64,000 nt of DNA from Novosphingopyxis baekryungensis DSM 16222. GTDB lineage: Bacteria; Pseudomonadota; Alphaproteobacteria; Sphingomonadales; Sphingomonadaceae. Below are positions 18,968-27,865 of this stretch, piece after piece. The notes beneath the pieces were generated by a model. That model ran no database searches, was not told the DNA's origin, and saw only the letters and a list, made by a program, of their open reading frames with translations. The translations under genes were made by a program, and so were the position numbers. Position 1 is the first letter of the stretch. Each line of letters starts with the position of its first letter. The stretch spans positions 191,001 to 255,000 of the forward strand of contig NZ_ATUR01000005.1 of assembly GCF_000420305.1 (NCBI RefSeq). The letters run 5' to 3'.

Positions 18968-19927
18968 TCAGGTTTTTTCTTCCCCGAGCGTATCGGCTTT
19001 GATGGCATCGCGATTGCCCATCCGCTCGTTCGGTCCGACCGTCGTATCGAGGCGGGTCTGGTGCTCGATTTCGGAATCGAGTTCTGCACCAAGCAGCACG
19101 ATGTATGACGACACCCATAACCACATCAGCAATACGATAACGCCGCCGAGCGCCCCGTAGGTTTCGTTATAGCTACCGAAATTCCGCACGTAGAAGGCAA
19201 AGGCGATCGATGCGAGTAACCAAACCGTCACCGCCGCGACCGAACCCGGCGTGACCCAGCGCCATTCCGGCGCATCGCGCGAGGGACCATATCGGTAGAG
19301 CACGGACAACCCGCCAAAAGCAATAAGAGCCAACAACACCCACCGACCATAGAATACAACGGTTTGAATGAAGGACGGCAGTCCAAGTCCGTCGGCAAGC
19401 AGGGGCAGGACGATCATCAGGCCCATCGCGATAACGAGGACGAGCACCATGAGAACCGTCAGCACAAGGGCTGTCGCATTGATCCGAAGAAAGCCACGCG
19501 TTTCGTCTTCGTCATAGGCGACGTTCATGCCGACCATCAGCGTTTTGACGCCTTTCGACGAGCCGTAGATCGCGAAGAGAATGCTGCCGAGCGCAGCCCA
19601 GCCCAACGTGGTGTTCGCGCCGGCGGCAACCTTGCGGGCTTGGTTCTCCAGTATTTCGGCTGCGTTTTGCGGTAGCCCGGCGGCGAAACTTTCGATCTGC
19701 TGTTCGACCACCATCGGATCAACGACTAATCCCGCGATCAGGATGATCGCGGCGATCGCGGGAAAGAGCGCGAGCATGCCGAAGAAGGCGACGCCTGCGG
19801 ACACGACCGAAACATGGTCGGCTTCGAGCTCGTCCTTCGTTCTCAGAAGGATGTCCTTCCAGCCTTTCGCAGGAATGTGCGAAGGTTTCTTTGCCGTGCG
19901 CCCACGTGGTTCGTCAGTCGAAGTCAT
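18968..19927 (-). CDS. YihY/BrkB-family inner-membrane protein
   Basis: A 319-residue polytopic protein of the YihY/virulence factor BrkB family. About six membrane segments are visible, starting with VSAGVAFFGMLALFPAIAAIILIAG, then LVLTVLMVLVLVIAMGLMIVLPLL and, near the end, LGGVIVLLMWLWVSSYIVLLGAELDSEIEHQTR, a typical family ending. I start at MTSTDEP (19927); an in-frame ATG at 20011 would add 28 residues. The role is unknown; the early idea of an RNase BN is not supported for the family. Confidence 0.9.
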   Translation of the reverse strand: MTSTDEPRGRTAKKPSHIPAKGWKDILLRTKDELEADHVSVVSAGVAFFGMLALFPAIAAIILIAGLVVDPMVVEQQIESFAAGLPQNAAEILENQARKVAAGANTTLGWAALGSILFAIYGSSKGVKTLMVGMNVAYDEDETRGFLRINATALVLTVLMVLVLVIAMGLMIVLPLLADGLGLPSFIQTVVFYGRWVLLALIAFGGLSVLYRYGPSRDAPEWRWVTPGSVAAVTVWLLASIAFAFYVRNFGSYNETYGALGGVIVLLMWLWVSSYIVLLGAELDSEIEHQTRLDTTVGPNERMGNRDAIKADTLGEEKT

Positions 19928-20104
19928 AGCTGCCAGTCGAATTATCCTAAGGTGATCTAACGCGTCAGACCGGCGAACACCGTTTGATGCCGCCGGCATG
20001 ATTTCAGACAATTGCCCGATGCATCCGGGCTCAATACCCGTGCGCCAGTCTCGACAGAGATGAAACCTCGATCGGACTGGCGCAACTGGCGAGCAAGCAA
20101 TGCG

Positions 20105-20929
20105 TTACGCCGGCCCTTTTTCTTCCACCTTGCGGTCGGCCTTGGCAACCGCTTCGTCCTTCTTCGCGCGTGCTTCGCGGCCAACCTCGCGGGCTTTCGT
20201 CTTGGCTTGGTCCAGTGTCTTGGCACCTTGGGGGCCCAGCTTTTCGCGCTCCGTTTGCGACGACGGTATCACCGATCCGGCAATGGCGCCGACGATGGCC
20301 GCTGCCAGCCCGCCGACGAGCGGATTGCTGTTATAGGCATCGCGTCCCTTGTCCACCGTGCGCCGACCATGTTTAGCCAGGTCACTTCGCGTTTGGCGCG
20401 CGCTATCGGCAAAGCTGTCGCGTTTTTCGCGCATGCGGTTGGTCGCGTCGTCGAGCCGCTTGCGATAGGACTTGTCGTCCTCGTCGTGATCGCGTTCGAT
20501 CATCAGATAGGTTCCGCGATGTTCGTCGCGACGGCGGCGATAGATCGTGTCGTCTTCGTCGGGCTGCCGCTCGATACGCGACATATGTTCGACATAGCCG
20601 CGATGATCGGGATCGTAATCGTACGCGTTGCTCGAAACGCCGTCGCTTCCGGAATTGGATGTGAACGCCGATGGCTTGGCATCGTAATCGCTGACCAGCC
20701 AAATGCCACCGGCAGAGATCAGCGCCATGGCGAGCGGATTGCGGCGGGCACCGTCGAGGATGTAGCGCGCGTCGATGCCGTTCTCGTCCGCCTTGTCTAG
20801 CAAAGCGTCAAACAGTTTGCGCGGCGACATCTGGTCGCCGATCCGATCGACAGTTTCGCTCATGTTTTCCTGTGTGCGGCGGATGTCGGCTTCGATGGCG
20901 TCGGGGTCGCGAGTTTGGTTCTGGGTCAT
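20105..20929 (-). CDS. DUF3618 membrane-associated stress protein
   Basis: A 274-residue protein whose first 60 residues fit DUF3618 (RDPDAIEADIRRTQENMSETVDRIGDQMSPRKLFDALLD), followed by one hydrophobic segment (PLAMALISAGGIWLV), a charged Arg/Asp-rich middle, and a second glycine/alanine segment (PLVGGLAAAIVGAIAGSVI) before a Lys/Ala/Glu coiled tail. Related proteins are common in starvation or osmotic-stress operons of alphaproteobacteria. It overlaps the holin-like gene by 4 bases as the third gene of the operon. Confidence 0.85.
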   Translation of the reverse strand: MTQNQTRDPDAIEADIRRTQENMSETVDRIGDQMSPRKLFDALLDKADENGIDARYILDGARRNPLAMALISAGGIWLVSDYDAKPSAFTSNSGSDGVSSNAYDYDPDHRGYVEHMSRIERQPDEDDTIYRRRRDEHRGTYLMIERDHDEDDKSYRKRLDDATNRMREKRDSFADSARQTRSDLAKHGRRTVDKGRDAYNSNPLVGGLAAAIVGAIAGSVIPSSQTEREKLGPQGAKTLDQAKTKAREVGREARAKKDEAVAKADRKVEEKGPA

Positions 20930-21372
20930 CGTTTTGCTCCGGAATGGGTAAGGTCGCCGGTGGCCGCATCAGGCGTGCGTTCGACCGTATCGATCGTGCG
21001 CTCCGGCTTCAGATTGGTTGCCTTCATCTTGCTTCGGGCGACGCCATAGAGGATGGCAGCCAGGATGAGGGTTGCAAGGCCGACCAGCAGGGTAGCCAGA
21101 TCGCGGTCGTCGATGGCGTCGCCGATCAAATAGGCAATGCCCATCAACGTGACACCGAGACCGGCTATGCCGAACACCGCTGCGCCCAGAAGGCTCGCAA
21201 CCGATTTCTGGATGTCTGCCACGGACTCGCGCATCTCCGCCTGGACGAGATTGACCTGCTGCTGCGCCAGATGCGCGCTCTGACTGGTGAGACGGCCAAG
21301 CAAATCTACGACATTGTCGTCGGTTCTGCCGGTCGTCGTCGCGCGGTCGGTTCTGTTGTCGATCTGGCTCAT
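20926..21372 (-). CDS. Phage-holin-superfamily-like membrane protein
   Basis: A 148-residue protein with two adjacent membrane segments (SLLGAAVFGIAGLGVTLMGIAYLIG and ATLLVGLATLILAAILYGV) behind an amphipathic N-terminus (VDLLGRLTSQSAHLAQQQVNLVQAE). This is the layout of the Actinobacterial holin-X/YqjE-like family usually paired with DUF3618 proteins. It overlaps both neighbours by 4 bases. There are no lysis genes nearby, so a stress-linked envelope role is more likely than lysis. Confidence 0.85.
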   Translation of the reverse strand: MSQIDNRTDRATTTGRTDDNVVDLLGRLTSQSAHLAQQQVNLVQAEMRESVADIQKSVASLLGAAVFGIAGLGVTLMGIAYLIGDAIDDRDLATLLVGLATLILAAILYGVARSKMKATNLKPERTIDTVERTPDAATGDLTHSGAKR

Positions 21373-22001
21373 CGCGTTTCTCCTGTTGATCGGGAAGACG
21401 CAACGCTGGTGCGCGCCTGTGCCACGGTCTTTTCGCGATCACCCAAACCCGTGGTCGCGGTGGGAGTGGTCGAGGCGGCGGTAGTGGCCGGGGTCGTTTC
21501 GGCCATGCCGGTCGAAGCACCATAGGTTCCGCGTGTCTGGTAAGCGTCGCTGCGGTCGCTGTCGTCCTGGCCGACATCGTAGTCGTCGTGATATTCGGCG
21601 CCGGCACGAAGGAAGCGGGCGGCAGCGAACCCGGCGGCAGCCGATGCAGCGAGGAAGGCCGACGGATTGTCGCGGGCGAACCGGCGCGTTTCGTTAGCCA
21701 GTTCACGCGGAGACTTGTTCTCCAATCGCGATGCCAGCCCGTCCACTTCGCGTGCCACGCTGCTGAATGCAGAAGCAAGCCAATCGGGTGCCCGATCGTC
21801 GCCCTGCAGTTCGTCGGCGGCGGTTTGCATGGCCGAAGAAGCGGAATGCGCCGCGCGTCCGACCCGATCCTTTTCTTCGGCGGCCTTCGCTTCGCCCTGT
21901 CTGGTCGCCGTTTCCTTGAGGTCGCGGGCGTCGCCCTTGAGATCATCGGCTACGTCGCCGTGCTGAGAGCTACTTGTTCGGTTTCGTGGGGTGTCCACCA
22001 T
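21369..22001 (-). CDS. Nutrient-deprivation-induced-type protein
   Basis: A 210-residue protein resembling alphaproteobacterial nutrient-deprivation-induced proteins. A charged helical first half (DDLKGDARDLKETATRQGEAKAAEEKDRVG) is followed by WLASAFSSVAREVDGLASRLENKSPRELANETRRF, one short hydrophobic stretch (PSAFLAASAAAGFAAARFLRAG), and a low-complexity Thr/Ala tail. AGGAG precedes the ATG. First gene of the operon with the holin-like and DUF3618 genes; an EcfG-like promoter candidate lies at 22030-22054. Confidence 0.72.
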   Translation of the reverse strand: MVDTPRNRTSSSQHGDVADDLKGDARDLKETATRQGEAKAAEEKDRVGRAAHSASSAMQTAADELQGDDRAPDWLASAFSSVAREVDGLASRLENKSPRELANETRRFARDNPSAFLAASAAAGFAAARFLRAGAEYHDDYDVGQDDSDRSDAYQTRGTYGASTGMAETTPATTAASTTPTATTGLGDREKTVAQARTSVASSRSTGETR

Positions 22002-22029
22002 GGTTAATCTCCTAAAAAGATAACACTAG

Positions 22030-22054
22030 AGCGGTATCGCGCTGAGATTGTTCC
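22030..22054 (-). promoter_or_regulatory. Candidate general-stress (EcfG) promoter
   Basis: On the minus strand GGAAC (22054-22050) is followed after 16 bases by CGCT (22033-22030), one mismatch from the EcfG -10 CGTT, about 30 bases upstream of the stress operon start at 22001. The rest of the 470-base gap (22002-22475) shows no convincing gene. Confidence 0.35.
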
Positions 22055-22475
22055 GCAACTTGCCCAAGCTCAATCGAATTGCAGCGTCCAAAGTCCGCGC
22101 ATCTTGCCTTCGGGAAATTTGTACCAAAGAAAAGCCCCATGTTCAGAGATCGACACGAGCCATAGATAGTCTGATGGAAGGACTGCTTGCGAAAGGGGGC
22201 CAGCAGCACCATAGGGACCGCCTTTGGTCGCGCGTGGAATGTCGGCTTTCGACGCTGCAGCCACCAGATCCGGACAATCCGTTTCCGGCCTAGTTTCAGC
22301 TCGTCTGCAAAGCGTTCTAATTCTGGTCAAGAGATGATCATCGAACGAGCTTTCGAAAGCGGACGTCGCGACTGATAATTGTCGATCGGTAACGATTGAA
22401 AGAACCAGCCTTACTTCAGAACCCCCGCTTATCTCTTCCCATCAGGTTGCCCGCGCACTGTAGCGTGCAGTTTAT

Positions 22476-22544
22476 TTTCCAAAGAGGAAAGTTTTGACTT
22501 GCCTCGAAGGAAAGTCGCACCTAGTCATTTTCCTTCGAGGAAAG
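22476..22544. promoter_or_regulatory. Three operator-like repeats upstream of CPBP operon
   Basis: TTTCC-N5-GGAAAG occurs at 22476-22491 (N5 AAAGA) and 22529-22544 (N5 TTCGA), with a near match TTGCC-TCGAA-GGAAAG at 22499-22514. All are inverted repeats. A -35-like TTGACT (22495-22500) lies between the first two. The winged-helix regulator at the end of the operon is the obvious candidate to bind them. Confidence 0.6.
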
Positions 22545-22557
22545 TGAGGGTTTGGCA

Positions 22558-23385
22558 ATGGATTTGGTAGACAGTTTGGTCCTTCTGGTCGTGCTGTGCG
22601 GGCTCGCATGGATGTCTTGGCGCGATGCGCGCGACTACGCAGCTTTCAAGAAGTTTGATTCCAGCGCGGACCGGATGCGTTTCTACCGCCGATGGACTGT
22701 CGTTCCGATGGCGCTTTTCGGTGTCGGTGGGTTAGCCGTGCTGCTGACCTTCGGGAGACTGGACTCACTATACTCCTTGCCCGTTGAATTCGCGCCATTG
22801 ATCGCTCCCTTCGAGGCAGTTTCGGAACCCGAAGGTTCCAGTTTTGAAACGGTGCTCGGAATGGCCATTGGCTTGCTTCTAGGCCTTACTATCACGGCCG
22901 TGGTCTGGCGTCGGCGGTTGAAGAAGATGTCACAACCGGTGGTCGGCGACATTGAAGCTCTTCTGCCGCGCAACGGAAAGGAGGTCGCATCCTGCATCCC
23001 TCTCGCTCTGAACGCCGGCATCAGCGAGGAAATCTTCTATCGCGTTGCCCTCCCGCTGTTGGTGCTGGAAGCTACTGGATCAATATCGGCGTCGCTGATG
23101 ATCTCGATCGCGGCATTCGGATTGGCGCACTGGTATCAGGGTTGGAAGGGCGTTCTCGCGACCAGTGCGATGGGTGCGCTCTTCTTTTGGTTCTATCTCT
23201 CGAACGGATCCATCATCAAGCCGATTGCGATGCACGTGCTCATCGATATGATCGGCTTGGTGATTAGGCCTTTGGTTTCCCAGTATCTGGCTAAGCGACG
23301 TGCAAGTGCCGAGGCGAGTGAGGGGGCTTTGCCAGCAATGCCGGCAGGAGCAGCTACGGTTGTCGAGACGGAGGCAAGCACATGA
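22558..23385 (+). CDS. CPBP-family intramembrane metalloprotease
   Basis: A 275-residue polytopic protein of the CPBP (Abi/CAAX-protease-like) family. Motif 1 is EEIFYR in AGISEEIFYRVALPLLVLE, motif 2 is FGLAHWYQGW, and a third His is in AMHVLIDMIG. Membrane segments occur from the start (LVLLVVLCGLAWMSW) and in ALFGVGGLAVLLTF. I start at ATG 22558 (GAGG upstream) rather than TTG 22552. It overlaps the next gene by 4 bases. The family includes prenyl-protein processing and bacteriocin-immunity enzymes; the target here is unknown. Confidence 0.9.
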   Translation: MDLVDSLVLLVVLCGLAWMSWRDARDYAAFKKFDSSADRMRFYRRWTVVPMALFGVGGLAVLLTFGRLDSLYSLPVEFAPLIAPFEAVSEPEGSSFETVLGMAIGLLLGLTITAVVWRRRLKKMSQPVVGDIEALLPRNGKEVASCIPLALNAGISEEIFYRVALPLLVLEATGSISASLMISIAAFGLAHWYQGWKGVLATSAMGALFFWFYLSNGSIIKPIAMHVLIDMIGLVIRPLVSQYLAKRRASAEASEGALPAMPAGAATVVETEAST

Positions 23386-23831
23386 ACAACTCTGAGGATC
23401 CACGGGACGCACTGGCAGCTCTCGAGTCCACGAATGATCGTCTGGCGAGACGAATGAGGTGGCCGATCTGGAGGCATTTTGCTGGTGGATTGCTCATGAC
23501 GCTGATGGTCGCGGCAGTAGCTCTCCCTCGTGATGTCGCAGCCGTGGTCTTCGTGACGGCAATGGTCCTGATGTTGTTGATTGTCCGGGACGATAAGAAG
23601 CGTCACGGCATGTTCGTGAGCGGATATCAACGAGGCAGGACCGTGTGGATCGTAGCCGCGATCATCGTTCTGATCCTATCCGCGCTGTTCATCGTCCTCA
23701 CCCAGTTCGAGGACCCGACCGACGATCCATGGTTCTGGGTGACGTTGTCAATCGTCGCTCTCGGGACAGCGGGACTCAGCTGGATCTGGGAACGGGTGTA
23801 TCGCGGAGATGTGCATGAAGGGAGGTTATGA
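23382..23831 (+). CDS. Hypothetical membrane protein of the CPBP operon
   Basis: A 149-residue protein with about four membrane segments (FAGGLLMTLMVAAVALP, VAAVVFVTAMVLMLLIV, WIVAAIIVLILSALFIVL, WVTLSIVALGTAGLSWIW) and a charged first 30 residues. I do not recognise a named family. It overlaps both neighbours by 4 bases, so it is made together with the protease and the regulator and may be the protease's partner or substrate. Confidence 0.75.
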   Translation: MNNSEDPRDALAALESTNDRLARRMRWPIWRHFAGGLLMTLMVAAVALPRDVAAVVFVTAMVLMLLIVRDDKKRHGMFVSGYQRGRTVWIVAAIIVLILSALFIVLTQFEDPTDDPWFWVTLSIVALGTAGLSWIWERVYRGDVHEGRL

Positions 23832-24145
23832 GCGTGGGTCTCGACGAGATGTTCAACGCTTCCGCGCGCCTGCAGATCGCAGCAATTCTTCTCCGCGCCG
23901 ACGAAGCCGAATTCTCGGTCATTCGAGACGTCGTCGAGGTGAGCGACTCGGCTCTTTCGAAACATCTTTCGACACTGTCAGAAGCGGGCTATGTATCGAT
24001 CAAGAAAGCGCCCCGGAACGGCCGCCGGCGAACTTGGGCAGCACTCACGTCTAAGGGCCGACGGGCCTTTCAGCAGCACGTGAAGGCGCTCCAGGATATG
24101 ATCACGGTAGCGGACGAGAAGATCGGTGAGACTGCTTCGGACTAG
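23828..24145 (+). CDS. Winged-helix transcriptional regulator
   Basis: A 105-residue single-domain regulator of the HTH_34/MarR-like winged-helix type. It reads MFNASARLQIAAILL, then the recognition region VVEVSDSALSKHLSTLSEAGYVSIKK and the wing NGRRRTWAALTSKGRRAFQQH, ending in a dimerisation helix. Small regulators of this family usually repress their own operon. Here the three TTTCC-N5-GGAAAG repeats before the CPBP gene are the likely sites. Translationally coupled to the gene before it. Confidence 0.85.
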   Translation: MSVGLDEMFNASARLQIAAILLRADEAEFSVIRDVVEVSDSALSKHLSTLSEAGYVSIKKAPRNGRRRTWAALTSKGRRAFQQHVKALQDMITVADEKIGETASD

Positions 24146-24573
24146 ATGACACTGAGGACAACTATGAAGCTGTCGAACTGGATGTCCAGGTCGCGGGGCA
24201 ACTGGGCGGTTTGAGGCCGAAATGGCCGAACGGCGAATCTCTGCCCCTTCACGCTACTTTGGGCTTCGATTGCCAGTTTATGGGAGTGCGCTGAACGTCC
24301 GCAACAGAGGGCTGGAGCTTTCATAGAAGCGGACTCGCTGACCGTCTGATTTTTAGGGCTTGCTTTCCGAAACCGGACAGTCTCCTCCCGGCCCAGAATC
24401 TGACAGGCTGCTATTTTTGGATGCTGCCGGTCAGCTTTGCGCCCCAATTCCGGTCATCTGTCTACCGCTCGCGGCTCCCGAAAGCGGTCATAGTGCTGGC
24501 CCCGTGAGATTGGCTTGTGCGACCTGCTGAGACACAATTTGTAACTTGATCTTATCAGCCTAATTATAACCAG
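24146..24573. other. Gene-free stretch
   Basis: About 430 bases with no frame I can support on either strand. It holds one half of a 23-base near-repeat (24373-24395; partner 28154-28176, two mismatches). It looks like decayed intergenic DNA on the left flank of the intact IS. Confidence 0.5.
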
Positions 24574-24825
24574 ATGACCCTTTATCTCCTGTTCTTCGAT
24601 CCGGATTATGGCCCAAAGAACCTTGACCTGTGTGGTGACGGTATCAGATTGCGTAACGGACTCTATCTCATCCAGAGCGAACTGACCCGCTCAAAACTGT
24701 ATCATCGCATCAAATGGCAACTGAAGGACGGCGCGGCACTTCTGGTCGCCCCGTTGGCGGATGATCCCAAATTCAAGGGAATGGAAGCTGGGTCGCTGAA
24801 ATGGCTCAGGGACACCGAAAGTTAG
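24574..24825 (+). CDS. Small hypothetical protein, possibly Cas2/SinR-like fold
   Basis: An 83-residue protein (MTLYLLFFDPDYGPKNLD... ending KGMEGSLKW-like). It alternates predicted strands and helices: a first strand LYLLFFD, NGLYLIQSELTRSKLYHRIKWQL, then ALLVAPLADDPKF. The order strand, LYLI strand, helix and LLVAPL strand recalls the ferredoxin-like fold of the Cas2/VapD/SinR group, but the match is weak and no Cas genes are near. It ends 16 bases before the intact IS and may be a stranded gene. Confidence 0.5.
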   Translation: MTLYLLFFDPDYGPKNLDLCGDGIRLRNGLYLIQSELTRSKLYHRIKWQLKDGAALLVAPLADDPKFKGMEAGSLKWLRDTES

Positions 24826-24907
24826 AAACTTCCGCCGCTTGTGACGTGACCCCCTGATTTTCCTCCAAGTTGGATTAGAGTCCGGCCCTGACAGAAGGAC
24901 GGACGAG

Positions 24908-25174
24908 ATGAAGCGAACGAGGTTTTCAGAAGAGCAGATCATTGGCGTGCTGAAGGAAGCCGAGGCCGGTGCGAAGACTGCTGACCTGTCGCGGCGGCAC
25001 GGAGTGTCGGAAGCGACGATCTACAACTGGAAGTCGAAGTATGGCGGGCTGGAGGTGTCCGAAGCCCGGCGGCTGAGGGAGCTCGAGAGCGAGAACGCCA
25101 AGCTTAAGCGGCTGCTGGCCGATGCGATGCTTGATCAGGCTGCGTTGAAGGATCTTCTGGCAAAAAAGTTCTGA
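24908..25174 (+). CDS. IS3-family transposase OrfA
   Basis: An 88-residue DNA-binding transposase subunit. The helix-turn-helix reads [16 protein letters not shown] then [15 protein letters not shown], followed by a leucine-zipper-like helix ([20 protein letters not shown]). This is characteristic of the IS407 group. It ends at AAAAAAG (25162-25168), a slippery run that lets ribosomes move back one base into orfB to make the OrfAB transposase. Confidence 0.93.
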   Translation: MKRTRFSEEQIIGVLKEAEAGAKTADLSRRHGVSEATIYNWKSKYGGLEVSEARRLRELESENAKLKRLLADAMLDQAALKDLLAKKF

Positions 25175-25197
25175 CGCCCGCCGCGAAGCGGGAAGCT

Positions 25198-26079
25198 GTG
25201 GCTAATCTCCAGGCGTGCCATGGGATGAGCGAGCGGCGGGCGTGCCGTGTCATCGATGCCGATCGCAAGAGCGTGCGTTACCGTTCGAAGCGAGATGACG
25301 ATGCAGAACTTAGGGAGAAGCTGCGCGAGCTGGCCAACCAGCGTCGCCGGTTCGGCTATCGGCGTCTGCACATCCTGCTGCGCCGGGAGGGGATCATGAT
25401 CAACCGCAAGAAGACCCAGAGGCTCTACCGTGAGGAAGGGCTGGCAGTGAGGCGACGACGTAGCCGCAGGCGTGCTGTTGGCACAAGGGCACCTGCTCCG
25501 GTTCTGGCGCTGCCGAACCAGCGCTGGAGCCTGGACTTTGTTCACGACCAGATGGCTTCGGGAAGACGGTTCCGGGTGCTCAACGTGGTCGATGACGTGA
25601 CCCGGGAGTGCCTGGCAGCGGTGCCGGACACCTCGATCTCTGGTCGCCGTGTCGTTCGCGAGCTGACCGCACTGATCGAACAGCGCGGCAAGCCAGGCAT
25701 GATCGTCAGCGACAATGGCACCGAGCTTACCAGCAACGCTGTGCTGGCATGGTGCGGCGAGGTCGGCGTGGAGTGGCATTACATCGCGCCCGGAAGGCCG
25801 ATGCAGAACGGCTACGTGGAGAGCTTCAACGGACGCATGCGCGACGAGCTTCTCAACCAGACCTTGTTCATGAGTCTGGCACACGCCCGGGTCGAGATCG
25901 CTGCCTGGGTCGAAGACTACAACGGGGAGAGACCGCACTCGTCTATCGGCTACGCAACACCGGCGGCGTTCGCCGCCGAACTGAATAAGCAATGGCCTGC
26001 TTCGCTGCGCCCTACGGGCTCCGCTACGCAGCCCATTGCTTCAACCGCGCTTATGCGCAACAAAACTGCCCGGCTCTAA
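25198..26079 (+). CDS. IS3-family transposase OrfB (DDE integrase domain)
   Basis: A 293-residue catalytic subunit. The DDE triad is visible: Asp in LDFVHDQMA, Asp in VSDNGTEL, Glu in [15 protein letters not shown]. The frame stays open upstream to the A6G slippery site (25162-25168), where GTTCTGACG continues as V-L-T, so the working enzyme is probably an OrfAB fusion made by -1 frameshifting; the GTG at 25198 is only a nominal start. Intact, unlike the copy near 9 kb. Confidence 0.93.
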   Translation: MANLQACHGMSERRACRVIDADRKSVRYRSKRDDDAELREKLRELANQRRRFGYRRLHILLRREGIMINRKKTQRLYREEGLAVRRRRSRRRAVGTRAPAPVLALPNQRWSLDFVHDQMASGRRFRVLNVVDDVTRECLAAVPDTSISGRRVVRELTALIEQRGKPGMIVSDNGTELTSNAVLAWCGEVGVEWHYIAPGRPMQNGYVESFNGRMRDELLNQTLFMSLAHARVEIAAWVEDYNGERPHSSIGYATPAAFAAELNKQWPASLRPTGSATQPIASTALMRNKTARL

Positions 26080-26111
26080 TCCCAGCTGGGGGAAAGCTGG
26101 GGGTCACGTCA

Positions 26112-26666
26112 CGCCGATTTCACCGGTCCAGGTAGACGCCTTACTAAGCCATCAAAGTGGATTGCGTGATTACGAACGATTTGAGGCAGTGGCGTAAAAT
26201 CGCGTTGAAAACCGAAACTTCGCAAACTGTGGTGCTTCACAGAGCTGGCGGTGAAGTCCGCCTTGAGCATCCGCGATATGCCGCTAAGCGTGTAGAGATA
26301 ATCTAATGACGCATTATGAGATGTGTGTCTTTCGCTTGAGTTGATAGTGGGCGGTTTGAACCTCAGTCGCTGTAGGCGCTGGTTCTTATATTTATCACGA
26401 CTAGGTTTCTTCTGGAGCCAAGTATCTTCTCGCACTACTAGCAACCTTGCCACGACGGCCCTACTGCTCCCTTAATCACAATCGATGACATTTATCGCAC
26501 AGCGGAATGCAAATGTGCTCGATCGGCTCCTGGTCTGATTTAGCGCAATAGTTGCCAATACTTGTTCCGAGAGGAGTACTACCGCAGGTATTTATCGTCT
26601 CTAAGTAGAAGAGACACCCCAAGCACGGTTGGCAAAACCGACCCGACCCTTTTCTGCTACATGTCC
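26112..26666. other. Gene-free stretch right of the IS
   Basis: About 550 bases of lower-GC DNA between the IS right end and the convergent dehydrogenase stop. No open frame with coding character, RNA gene or strong hairpin was seen. Confidence 0.5.
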
Positions 26667-27836
26667 CTAATTCGGTGTCATGATGCACTTTACGCAACCA
26701 TCTTTCTTGTCGCGAAAGGTCTTGTAGAAGTCTGGGCCATTTTCCAAAGTGCCACGGTGTGTGATTATTTCGGAAAGGTCGATTTCGCCCGCTTGCACTC
26801 GTTCGAGCAACGGCTCCAGATAGTGTTGCATATGGGTCTGGCCGGTTCTCATGGTCTGACCTTTGTTCATGAAAGGACCCATTGGAAAGGCGGTCGGGCC
26901 GGCGTAGACACCGGGCACGGAAAGTTTCCCGGCTTTGCGAACAGACTTCACCATTTGCATGAGAACATGTGGCCGGTCGTGCGCCCCGGTAGTGTGCAGC
27001 TCTATCGATTCAGCGAGCGAGGCGCCCCAGTTGCTACCATGCGCTTCCGCTCCAACAGCATCGATACCAGCGTCGGGACCGCGACCGTTCGTCATCTCCT
27101 GCAGTCGCTCGTAAACGTCTTCCTGTGAAAAATCGATGGTTTCCGCCTTCCCGTAGCTTTGCGCCATCGCGAGCCGCTCAGGCACATCGTCGATGGCGAT
27201 GACACGCTTAGCGCCGAGCATCCAGGCGGATCGAATTGTGAATAGGCCTACCGGACCACAGCCCCAGACAGCGACTGTATCGCCTTCGCTGACCGCATTT
27301 TCGGCCGCCTGGTAACCCGTCGGGAAGATGTCGGAAAGGAAGAGAACCTTGTCGTCCGCTAGGTCGCTTTCGATCTTTATGGGTCCGACGTCGGCATGGG
27401 GAACGCGAACGTATTCGGCTTGCCCGCCCGGATAGCCACCGACGAGGTGGGAGAAACCGAATAGCCCCGCAGGAGCGTGACCCATCGTCTCGACAGCGTT
27501 TTCAGCGGTGCGATTTGTGGTGTCGCAGCAGGAATAGAGATCGCGCTCGCAGAACCAGCAAGAACCGCACGAAATTGTGAAGGGAACGACCACGCGATCG
27601 CCCTTCTTTAGCTGGGTAACTTCCGAGCCTATCTCAACAACCTCCCCCATAAATTCATGTCCGAGGATGTCGCCAGATTGCATTCCGGGCATCACGCCGT
27701 CCATCAGGTGGAGGTCAGAGCCGCAAATTGCGGTCGCCGTTACCTTAAGGACGACGTCCTTCGGATCCTCGATGCCGGGATCTTTCACCGTGTCGCAACG
27801 AATGTCGTTCTTGCCGTGCCAGACCAGTGCGCGCAT
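26667..27836 (-). CDS. Zinc-dependent alcohol dehydrogenase, second paralogue
   Basis: A 389-residue zinc MDR dehydrogenase. Catalytic-zinc region [11 protein letters not shown] with GHEFMG; structural cysteines [18 protein letters not shown] motif [15 protein letters not shown] and IDDVPERL. It resembles the protein at 12590-13783 throughout and has the same [14 protein letters not shown] signature, but differs in the middle. I start at MRALVW (27836), with AAAGG upstream; GTG 27860 is possible. A general-stress-type promoter is at 27866-27890, so it is probably induced under stress. Substrate unknown. Confidence 0.92.
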   Translation of the reverse strand: MRALVWHGKNDIRCDTVKDPGIEDPKDVVLKVTATAICGSDLHLMDGVMPGMQSGDILGHEFMGEVVEIGSEVTQLKKGDRVVVPFTISCGSCWFCERDLYSCCDTTNRTAENAVETMGHAPAGLFGFSHLVGGYPGGQAEYVRVPHADVGPIKIESDLADDKVLFLSDIFPTGYQAAENAVSEGDTVAVWGCGPVGLFTIRSAWMLGAKRVIAIDDVPERLAMAQSYGKAETIDFSQEDVYERLQEMTNGRGPDAGIDAVGAEAHGSNWGASLAESIELHTTGAHDRPHVLMQMVKSVRKAGKLSVPGVYAGPTAFPMGPFMNKGQTMRTGQTHMQHYLEPLLERVQAGEIDLSEIITHRGTLENGPDFYKTFRDKKDGCVKCIMTPN

Positions 27837-27865
27837 GAAATGCCTTTCTTTGATTGCCACTTAGT

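Larger units (their letters stand above)
24842..26111 (+). mobile_element. Intact IS3-family (IS407-like) insertion sequence, 1270 bp
   Basis: Bounded by inverted repeats beginning TGACGTGACCCC at the left (24842) and ending GGGGTCACGTCA at the right (26111); similarity between the two ends extends about 38 bases. It carries overlapping orfA and orfB. The flanks (CTTG left, CGCC right) show no target-site duplication. A truncated copy lies at 8914-9734 in the same orientation. Confidence 0.92.

Noticed and set aside
20926-21372. Prophage lysis module
   Set aside because: The holin-like protein is in a stress operon with DUF3618 and no endolysin, spanin or phage structural genes are near.
22048-22330. 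Short frames in the gap before the CPBP operon
   Set aside because: Neither strand has coding character or a credible start; the gap is better read as regulatory DNA.
24142-24447. Possible 101-residue minus-strand gene
   Set aside because: No recognisable motif, no ribosome site and no neighbour support in a decayed-looking gap.
8914-26111. Composite transposon formed by the two IS copies
   Set aside because: The left copy has lost its outer end and orfA, and no target duplication flanks the pair, so it cannot move as a classical composite transposon.
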